In this document: one piece after another, positions 1-7,400 of the stretch
Layout of the letters: the number at the start of each line of letters is the position of its first letter
Position numbering within the stretch: position 1 is the stretch's first letter
Source of the DNA: Flavobacteriales bacterium BRH_c54
GTDB taxonomy: Bacteria > Bacteroidota > Bacteroidia > Flavobacteriales_E > Vicingaceae
NCBI GenBank assembly: GCA_000961845.1
Contig: LADZ01000021.1
Coordinates: 62,001 to 126,000, forward strand
Direction of reading: 5' to 3'
Length of the DNA stretch: 64,000 nucleotides
Notes under the pieces: generated by a model
The model's input: the letters and a program-made list of their open reading frames with translations, nothing else
Database searches by the model: none
What the model was told of the DNA's origin: nothing
Position numbers and translations under genes: made by a program

Positions 1-334
1 TTGCATGATAATCATCAGGAAACAAAGGTCGAAGAGCTCTATCTATTAAACGGGCTACTAATATTTCACTATCAGAAGGGCGTGCTTCTCTTTTCAAAAA
101 ACCACCCGGTATTTTACCAGCAGCAGCAAATTGTTCTCTATAATCAACGGTTAAGGGTAAGAAGTCCATATCATCACCAGCATCTTTATCAGACACTAAG
201 GTTGCTAATAACATAGTATTACCCATTCTTACAACAACAGAACCATGAGCTTGTTTAGCTAATTTTCCTGTTTCAATTTCGATGGACCTTCCATCGCCTA
301 ACGTATAGGATTTTTTAATTCCAATTTTTGACAT
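1..334 (-). CDS. pnp: Polyribonucleotide nucleotidyltransferase (PNPase), N-terminal part
   Basis: This is the first 111 codons of PNPase; the rest lies beyond the left edge. The enzyme degrades RNA 3' to 5' by phosphorolysis and usually works with degradosome partners. The visible protein begins [20 protein letters not shown] and carries the first RNase PH-like domain, including [15 protein letters not shown] and [14 protein letters not shown], a conserved substrate-site region. The ATG at 334 follows an AT-rich leader containing a hairpin at 362-382. rpsO lies just upstream on the same strand, the same rpsO-pnp order as in many bacteria. Only the N-terminus can be judged, but the match is unambiguous. 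Confidence 0.95.
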   Translation of the reverse strand, partial: MSKIGIKKSYTLGDGRSIEIETGKLAKQAHGSVVVRMGNTMLLATLVSDKDAGDDMDFLPLTVDYREQFAAAGKIPGGFLKREARPSDSEILVARLIDRALRPLFPDDYHA

Positions 335-361
335 AATTTATTTATTATTTATTTAATTTAT

Positions 362-382
362 GAAAACACACCTTGTGTTTTC
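362..382 (-). promoter_or_regulatory. Hairpin in the pnp leader
   Basis: A perfect 9-bp inverted repeat (GAAAACACA / TGTGTTTTC) with a 3-nt loop lies 28 nt upstream of the pnp start codon. On the minus strand it would form in the 5' leader of the pnp message; on the plus strand it is followed by a short T-run. The pairing is seen directly. A role in pnp autoregulation is an inference from the E. coli case, where a leader stem is processed by RNase III. Confidence 0.5.
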
Positions 383-405
383 TTTTTGATTACTTTTTTT
401 TAACA

Positions 406-440
406 AAAAGGGGGATACAATCTATTTGCCTCCCCCTTTT
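406..440 (-). terminator. rpsO terminator
   Basis: A perfect 10-bp stem (AAAAGGGGGA at 406-415 with TCCCCCTTTT at 431-440) encloses a 15-nt loop. It begins 38 nt past the rpsO stop, and on the minus strand its 3' arm ends in a T-run. It should end most rpsO transcripts, leaving pnp to read-through or to its own promoter. Confidence 0.75.
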
Positions 441-477
441 ATAAATTTTAATACGAATTTGAAAAAATCATTTTCAA

Positions 478-747
478 TTATCTTCTTATTGAAAGTTTTT
501 TAATCAACTCTCTGTACTTGACAATGTCCTTATCTTTGTAATAATCTAGTAATTTTCTTCTTTTACCAACTAAATCTAACAAAGCTTTTTGAGTTCTAAA
601 GTCTTTTTTGTTTTTCTTTAAATGTTCTGTTAAATGACTAATTCTGTAGGTAAACAAAGCTATTTGTCCTTCTGTTGACCCTGTGTTTTTGGCGTCTCCG
701 CTAAATTCTTTAAAGATTTCTTGTTTTTTTTCTGATGCTAAATACAT
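478..747 (-). CDS. rpsO: 30S ribosomal protein S15
   Basis: This is an 89-residue protein of exactly the usual S15 length. It binds the central domain of 16S rRNA early in small-subunit assembly. Family signatures are visible: GDAKNTGSTEGQIALFTYRI near residues 18-37, the HLKKNKKDFRTQKALLDLVG stretch, then GKRRKLLDYY and a basic C-terminus ending LSIRR. It is followed by a strong hairpin terminator and then pnp, the classic neighbour. A TAnnTTTG promoter box lies about 50 nt upstream. Confidence 0.97.
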   Translation of the reverse strand: MYLASEKKQEIFKEFSGDAKNTGSTEGQIALFTYRISHLTEHLKKNKKDFRTQKALLDLVGKRRKLLDYYKDKDIVKYRELIKKLSIRR

Positions 748-796
748 GCTAAAATTGTTTTTAATGTTTATTATGTATGTTTTTAATTTAAGGCTG

Positions 797-823
797 CAAA
801 TGTAAGTATTTATTTATTACCAA
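797..823 (-). promoter_or_regulatory. Promoter of rpsO (Bacteroidota type)
   Basis: On the minus strand TACATTTG (797-804) matches the TAnnTTTG -7 box of Bacteroidota, and TTG (821-823) lies 16 nt upstream as a -33 element, slightly closer than the usual 17-23. The expected start site would give a leader of about 45 nt before rpsO. The boxes are seen; the function is inferred. Confidence 0.55.
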
Positions 824-824
824 A

Positions 825-2273
825 TCATTTAACCTTAGTTTTTTCTTTTACATTTTCTTTTATAGGGATTTCTATGCTTACTTGGCAACCATTATTTGGT
901 GACGATTCCAATGTAAAATCTCCTTGAAAAAGCATGGACCTTCGTTTCATATTAGCTAAACCTATACCTTTCATTTTTTTCTCTGAATCAAATCCAACAC
1001 CATCATCTTTTATATTCATCACTAAGGTATGATCTTCATCTACAAGAATTTCCAAATCTATAGTTGAAGCTTTAGCGTATTGAATAATGTTTTTGAGTTG
1101 TTCTTGTAAAATTCTATACAAATTCAACTGCAACTCTCTATTCAACCCCAATTCTTTTATTCTATTATCAAATAAAAAATTAACTTTATATTTATCTTCC
1201 GGATTAAAGGTTTTAATAAGTGTTAAACAAGCCTCTTCAAGATTTATATTTTCATAAAAAGCAGGTGCCAGTCTATGAGATATACTTCTAATTTCTTTAT
1301 TTGCCATATCTATATATCCTTGAGATTGAACCAACCATTCAGCAGCTTCCCCATTAATTTCATCTTTTATCATGCCTAAACTAATTTTAGTAGCTGCTAA
1401 AATCTGGCAAACATTTTCATGTAACTCACTTCCTATATCAAACCTTTCTTCTTCTTGTGTATTTATAATGGCTTTGGTTAACTTATCTTCAAATTGTTTT
1501 TTTTCCGTAATATCATTTATCATTATAGACAAGTATTTTTTATCCTCTTCTAATTGTATCTCATTCACAATTATTTCTACATCTATAATTTTATTTTTTT
1601 TAGTTTTTTGCTTAAACTCTTTAGCATCAGAAAATTGTGGTTTAGATTTTTCTAATTTTAAATAATTATTAAATTTTTTACACTCATTTTGGTTCGCAAA
1701 TAGATTACAGAAAGGCATATCAAGCAATTCATTTTCAGAATAACCATATTGTTTTATAGCTTTATCATTAGCTTGAACAATTTTGAAAGTATCTTTTTCG
1801 CATATAAATATTGGAAAAGGAGTAAATTGAAATAAATCGCTATAACGTTTTTCGGAGGTTTTAATTTTTGCCAAGCTTTTCTGACGTTCAATACCATATA
1901 TTATACTTTTATGAATATTTACTGCGGTTAATTCATCTTTAAGAATATAATCTGCTATACCTAACGAAAGTGATTTTACAGCAAATTTTTCATCTGAATA
2001 ACCTGTAAGAACAATTACCGGAATATCTTTGGAGCGTACAAGAATTTCTTCTATTAGGTTTTCTCCACTTTTATCGGGTAATGATAAGTCTAATAATATT
2101 GCATCAACTTTATGAGAAGTTTTCTCTAAAACATCCGCTGCTTCTGCAAAGGTTGTAGCTCTTAAAATTATAGGTGTTGGTTGATGTTCTTCTAAATAAT
2201 CTTGAATAAGTACAAAATCTCCAAGATTATCTTCTATTACTAAAACTGTGTACTTTAAAGCGTTTACCTCCAT
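825..2273 (-). CDS. Receiver-PAS-histidine kinase hybrid (HisKA_3 type)
   Basis: This 482-residue soluble protein has three parts. Residues 7-125 form a receiver with acidic E14/D15, phospho-acceptor D62 (LLDLSLP), T90 and K112. Residues 140-262 are a PAS domain. Residues 270-475 are a kinase of the NarX/HisKA_3 class, with the phospho-accepting H285 in the SELHENVCQ motif, an N-box around LQEQLKNIIQYAKA and a G-box around DDGVGFDSE. The receiver at the N-terminus suggests that it takes phosphate from another kinase and feeds a further relay. It is the last gene of the kinase operon, 6 nt after the stand-alone receiver. No DNA-binding domain is present; the signal is unknown. Confidence 0.9.
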   Translation of the reverse strand: MEVNALKYTVLVIEDNLGDFVLIQDYLEEHQPTPIILRATTFAEAADVLEKTSHKVDAILLDLSLPDKSGENLIEEILVRSKDIPVIVLTGYSDEKFAVKSLSLGIADYILKDELTAVNIHKSIIYGIERQKSLAKIKTSEKRYSDLFQFTPFPIFICEKDTFKIVQANDKAIKQYGYSENELLDMPFCNLFANQNECKKFNNYLKLEKSKPQFSDAKEFKQKTKKNKIIDVEIIVNEIQLEEDKKYLSIMINDITEKKQFEDKLTKAIINTQEEERFDIGSELHENVCQILAATKISLGMIKDEINGEAAEWLVQSQGYIDMANKEIRSISHRLAPAFYENINLEEACLTLIKTFNPEDKYKVNFLFDNRIKELGLNRELQLNLYRILQEQLKNIIQYAKASTIDLEILVDEDHTLVMNIKDDGVGFDSEKKMKGIGLANMKRRSMLFQGDFTLESSPNNGCQVSIEIPIKENVKEKTKVK

Positions 2274-2279
2274 ATTTTA

Positions 2280-2708
2280 TTACTTTTTTGGCAGTTTTAC
2301 AATGGTTAACCAAAAATCCTCAATAGAGGTTATTGCTTCCAAAAAAGCTTCTGCCTCAACAGGTTTGGTAATGTAACAATTTGCATGGTGTTTATAAGAA
2401 AGATTAATATCTTTTTCGGAAGAAGATGTTGTAAGCATGATAACAGGTATTTGCTGAGTTGATTCCGTAGTTTTGATAATTTGTAACACTTCATGTCCAT
2501 TTTTCTTGGGTAGATTTACGTCTAATAAAATTAAATCGGGTGGCGGAGCATCTTTGTAATTACCTTGTTTTAAAATAAAATCTAATGCTTCTTGACCATC
2601 TCTGGCGACACTAATTTTATTTACAATCTTTTTTTCTTCAAGAGCTTCGGTAGTTAATAAAATATCTCCTTCATTATCTTCAACTAATAAAATATGTATA
2701 TTTTTCAT
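2280..2708 (-). CDS. Stand-alone response regulator receiver (Rcp1/CheY-like)
   Basis: This 142-residue single-domain receiver has E10/D11, phospho-acceptor D63 (LLDVNLPKKNG), T93 and K115 (YITKP), with no output domain. The extended loop PPPDLILLDVNLPKKNG resembles the Rcp1 family of receivers that partner phytochrome-like kinases. Lying between the CHASE kinase upstream and the receiver-kinase hybrid downstream, it is likely a phosphate shuttle between them. That route is inferred from gene order only. The ORF is separated by 132 nt from the kinase upstream, so an extra promoter is possible there. Confidence 0.9.
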   Translation of the reverse strand: MKNIHILLVEDNEGDILLTTEALEEKKIVNKISVARDGQEALDFILKQGNYKDAPPPDLILLDVNLPKKNGHEVLQIIKTTESTQQIPVIMLTTSSSEKDINLSYKHHANCYITKPVEAEAFLEAITSIEDFWLTIVKLPKK

Positions 2709-2840
2709 AATAAGTAGTTTTTATAAATTATATAAAAAAGTTGTTATTTTATTCTTACTGATTTCAAATAAACTTCGTCCCCTAAATTATTAATAATTTT
2801 CTTTATTATTTTACTAATCGCATGTTTAATGATTAAAATT

Positions 2841-4436
2841 TTATTGTGGTAATGTAAAATAAAAAATGCTGCCTTTTCCTTCTTCAGATTCCAGCCAAAT
2901 TTTTCCTCCAAAATTTTCTATTATTTTTTTTACAATTGCCAGTCCCATTCCTGTTCCTGAGTAAACATCTTTATTATGTAAACGTTGAAAAATAACAAAA
3001 ATCTTATTGTTATAATCTTTGTTAATCCCTATACCATTATCTTTTACAGCAAATTGCCATTCATTATTAAGTTCTTTAGCACTAATTTCTATAACAGGAT
3101 CAACATCCGCTCTTGCATATTTTAAACCATTACTTATTAAATTTTGAAACACTTGTAATATAGGAGCTTGGTAAGCCATAACAATAGGCATATCTTTATG
3201 TATAATTTTAGCGTTTTTCTCCTCAATGGTTTTCCTTAGTAGCACTTTAGCTTGTTCTATAATTTCTGCAATATCTACTTTTACTAATTCTTCTTCATCC
3301 TCATCCCTACCAATACGAGAATATTCAAGTAAGTCTAAAATAATATGACGCATACGAGTTGCTCCATCTACAGCAAAATCTATATATTGTTTAGCTTTAT
3401 CATCTAACTGATTATCATATTTTTTTTCTAATTGAGAGAGAAAACTTGTTACCATACGCAATGGCTCTTGTAAATCGTGAGAAGCTACATAAGCAAATTG
3501 TTCTAGCTCTTCGTTAGATAGGGTTAGTTCTTTCGCTCTTTTTTCGAGGGTTACATTTAAATTTTTCAGTTCCTGAGTTTTATTCTTAACATCAAGTTTT
3601 AACTTCATTGGTTGAATAGATAAAACAAATACAAAGTAGGCTAGCAAGCCTGAAAACAATATTCCCAATAAAGAAAAGGGTAAGGCTTTCATTAAATACT
3701 CTGGAGATTTAACTTTTACATAAACATTCCAATTTCCTAATCTAATAAAAGTTTGCTGATAAATACCTTCTTTCATTTTTGCATTATGGTTGAAAAAGAA
3801 ATTATTTTCTTCATTATCCATGGTTTTAGAAATCTGATAAATAAATTGATTATTCTCTCCTTGCATGTTTACGTCAATAACCTCAAAAAGAGTTTCCATT
3901 TGTATGATAATAGCAGAAAAGCCCCAAAACTTATTGTCTTTATAAATTGGTAATCTGCCAACTATAGCTTTTCCTCCTTGTCTTAGTTCAAAAGGACCTT
4001 CAAAATATAGTTCTTTTCTTTTAATAGCTTCTATTGCTTCTCGTTTATGGTTAGGATTTGTGAAAATATTAAAACCAATTACTGCTTCATTCCCCTTAAG
4101 CGGATAAGTTTTTATTATAGTACTACCTTCTACCAATTGCAAGGCATCTATAAATTTATTTTGTTGCATTAAATCTTTAGAAACAGAATCAAAATCATCT
4201 GAAATTAAATCTTTTTCAACTAAAAAAGCTATCATTTTAGCAGCTGTAATACTGTGACTTAATGATGTTTCTATTTGCTGTTTAATATGCGCGGCTTCTT
4301 TTTCTGCTAATTTATATTCATTAGCTTTTTCAATAGAATAAATTTTATAAGCCACAAATTGTGTAATTACAAGCACGGAAATAAAAACGATAATTACAGG
4401 TTTTAGTACTTTATTAAAATACTGCTTATATTTCAT
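2841..4436 (-). CDS. CHASE-domain membrane histidine kinase
   Basis: This 531-residue sensor kinase has a first membrane segment at about 12-31, a periplasmic CHASE-like domain to about 245 (EGPFELRQGGKAIVGRLPIY is typical), a second membrane segment at about 251-273, a short coiled coil, then HisKA with phospho-acceptor H320 (YVASHDLQEPLR) and HATPase_c with N-box (QNLISNGLKYA) and G boxes (KDNGIGI, GTGMGLAIVKK). CHASE domains usually bind small ligands outside the cytoplasm. Its start overlaps the end of the giant kinase gene by 4 nt, so the two are translationally coupled. The kinase core is about three-quarters identical, by eye, to that neighbour's, pointing to a local duplication. Confidence 0.9.
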   Translation of the reverse strand: MKYKQYFNKVLKPVIIVFISVLVITQFVAYKIYSIEKANEYKLAEKEAAHIKQQIETSLSHSITAAKMIAFLVEKDLISDDFDSVSKDLMQQNKFIDALQLVEGSTIIKTYPLKGNEAVIGFNIFTNPNHKREAIEAIKRKELYFEGPFELRQGGKAIVGRLPIYKDNKFWGFSAIIIQMETLFEVIDVNMQGENNQFIYQISKTMDNEENNFFFNHNAKMKEGIYQQTFIRLGNWNVYVKVKSPEYLMKALPFSLLGILFSGLLAYFVFVLSIQPMKLKLDVKNKTQELKNLNVTLEKRAKELTLSNEELEQFAYVASHDLQEPLRMVTSFLSQLEKKYDNQLDDKAKQYIDFAVDGATRMRHIILDLLEYSRIGRDEDEEELVKVDIAEIIEQAKVLLRKTIEEKNAKIIHKDMPIVMAYQAPILQVFQNLISNGLKYARADVDPVIEISAKELNNEWQFAVKDNGIGINKDYNNKIFVIFQRLHNKDVYSGTGMGLAIVKKIIENFGGKIWLESEEGKGSIFYFTLPQ

Positions 4437-7400
4437 ATCTCTTTTTTAATAGTAAAATAAAAAGTACTTCCCACTCCTTCCTCCGATTCTATCCATATTT
4501 TCCCTCCAAAACTTCCTATTATTTTTTTAACAATTGCCAGTCCCATACCAGTTCCTGAATATTCATCTCTATTATGTAAGCGTTGGAAAATAACAAAAAC
4601 CTTTTCGTAATAATCTCTTTTAATTCCTATACCATTATCTTTTACAGCAAATTGCCATTCGTTTTTGAATTCTTTTACACTAACTTCTATAATAGGATCA
4701 ACATCCGCTTTTGCATATTTTAGTCCATTACCAATTAAATTCTGAAAAATCTGAACAATTGGCGAACGATAAGCCATTATTACAGGTAATTCTTTATAAA
4801 TTATAGTTGCATTTTTCTCTTCTATTACTTTTCTTAATAACACTTTAGCTTGTTCAACAATTTCGGTAATATCTATACTTTCTAATTCATCGTTATTTTT
4901 ACCAACACGAGAGTATTCTAATAAATCTAAAATAATGTTACGCATACGATTTGCACCATCTACGGCAAAATTGATATACGTATGTGCTTTTTCATCCAAC
5001 TGGTCACTATATTTTTTTTCTAACTGAGATAAAAAACTGGTTACCATGCGTAATGGTTCTTGTAAATCATGAGAAGCTACATAGGCAAATTGCTCCAGTT
5101 CTTCATTAGATCTTACTAATTCGTTGGTGTATTTTAATAATTGATTATTCAATTTTTTAAGGGATTCTTCATGTTCTTTTTGATAAGAAATATCTGTCAT
5201 AGCTCCTACCATTCTAACTGCCCTCCCTTTCTCATCTCTTAATATTACCCCTCTATCCATCACAAAGGTATATTCTCCATTTTCTTTTTTATATTTATAT
5301 TCATGTTGCCAATTTGTAGATTTTGAATCTTTAATAATATCATCTAACGATCTTAAAACAATATCTGCATCATCAGGATGTATTCTACTTGTCCATGATT
5401 CTAAATTAGGAGTATTCTTGGCTACATCATAACCAAAACGAGTAGTATAACCTTTCCCCCAATACAATTGATTATTTACAATATCCCAATCCCATATAGC
5501 ATCATTGGTAGCTTCAGTAACTTTTTCGAAACGTTCATTAGACTGACGAATTTGTTCTTCGGCAATTTTTCTCTCAGTAGTGTCTTTAAAGTATACTGTC
5601 AACCCTTCTTCAGATGGATAAGCACTTATTTCGAACCAACGATTTATAGGTGCATAATAATCTTCAAAATGGACAGATTTCATTTCTTTCATAGCTAAAT
5701 GATAGTTTTTATATGAAGGTAAATCTATGGCATCAGTAAAAACATCCCATAAATTTCTATTGAGAATTTTTTTCTTAGGAGTTTGCAGCAGTTTTTCTGC
5801 CATTTTATTCCAATAAGTTACTTTAAAGTTTTTATCAACAGCAAAAAATGCATCTCCAATACTTTCTAAAATAGTATTTCTTTCTTCTAATGCCAAAAGT
5901 GCTTTTTCATCAGCTAACTTTCTGTCTGTTATATCAAACCTAATAGCCAAATATTGAAATGGCTTATTCTTTTCATCTAAAAACGGAACTATAGTAGTAT
6001 CCACCCAATAATAGGAACCATCTTTAGCTAAATTTTTAATTTCTCCACGCCAAACTTTTCCTTTAGTAATGGTTTTCCATAAGTCTACAAAAAATGATTT
6101 AGGATGATATTTGGAATTGATTATTTGATGTGTATTTCCCACTAACTCTTCTCTAGAGTATTGAGATATTTTACAAAAATTGTCATTAACAGAACTTATT
6201 ACTCCTGTTTTATCTGTAAATGCTATAATGGCTGATTGATCTAACGAAAATTTATAATCTTCTAATGTTTTTAAACTTTTCTTAAGCGCTATCTCATTTA
6301 ACTTCTGTTCGTGTATATCCTGAAAACTACCATAAATTTTAATACAAACTCCATCAACAAACTCTGCTCTTCCTATAGTTCTGATCCATTTTAAATTACC
6401 CTTTTCGGTAATAATTCTCAATTCTTCATCCCACGGTGTTCCATCTTTTTTACATTGTTCAACTCTTTTCTTAATAACATCTCTATCTCCATCCACAAAA
6501 CCAGAGATACCTTTGTATAATGTTGGTTGAAAATCCGGCTCTACCTCTCTGATTTCTTTGGTAATACCCGACCAATAAACACTATTTTTTTTTACATCTA
6601 TTTCCCAGCTTCCTACTTTTGCTAATCTAGATGTATTTTCTAACAGTTGTTGTAACTCATTCATTTCTGTTACATCTCTTCCGTAAGCAAAAAAGAAACC
6701 ATCTTCTCCATATATATGAGATGAACTCCATGATATCCACCTGTATGTACCTGATTTAGTTCTATACCTATTAACAAATCCGCGAGTTGTTCTCTCTCCT
6801 GTTAAAGTTTCACTGTATTCTTTTATTGTTCTTTTCATATCATCCGGATGAAGAAAATATTCAAAGGGTTTTGAAATTAATTCTTCTTCGGTATAACCTA
6901 AAATTTTTGTAAAAGCCGGGTTTGTTTTTAGAAAGTGACCATTAGAAGAAGCAATAGCCAATATATCCGGTGAACTATTAAAAAATAATTTTAATTCTTC
7001 TTCTTGTTGTTTACGTTTAATTTCTGCCCCTAAAAAATTACTTAATGGATAAAACATTTCTGTTCTGTATAATTCGTTCTTTAATGAATCTCTACTAGTT
7101 AAAACCATTACTCCAACAAAACTATTGTTATGAAACAGTGGGAAACCAACACCTGATTTTAATCCTGATTTTTTTGCTGATGCATTTCTTATAAATTTTT
7201 GAATTGTATTAATATCTTCCCATACTTCTACTTGTAAATCTTTCCACACTTTTCCGGGTAATCCTTCTCCTTTTTTAAACCTTTTTATTTTTTTAGTATG
7301 TTTTAAATAAACTTGAGCTTTTTCATCTGTAGCACAGACAGACATTAGTTTTAAATATTTTTCATCATTGCTCATTAACCAAATTTCCGCTGTTTGATAT

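Noticed and set aside
1-216. Plus-strand open frame opposite pnp
   Set aside because: The complement encodes a clear PNPase N-terminus; the plus frame has no start context or family features.
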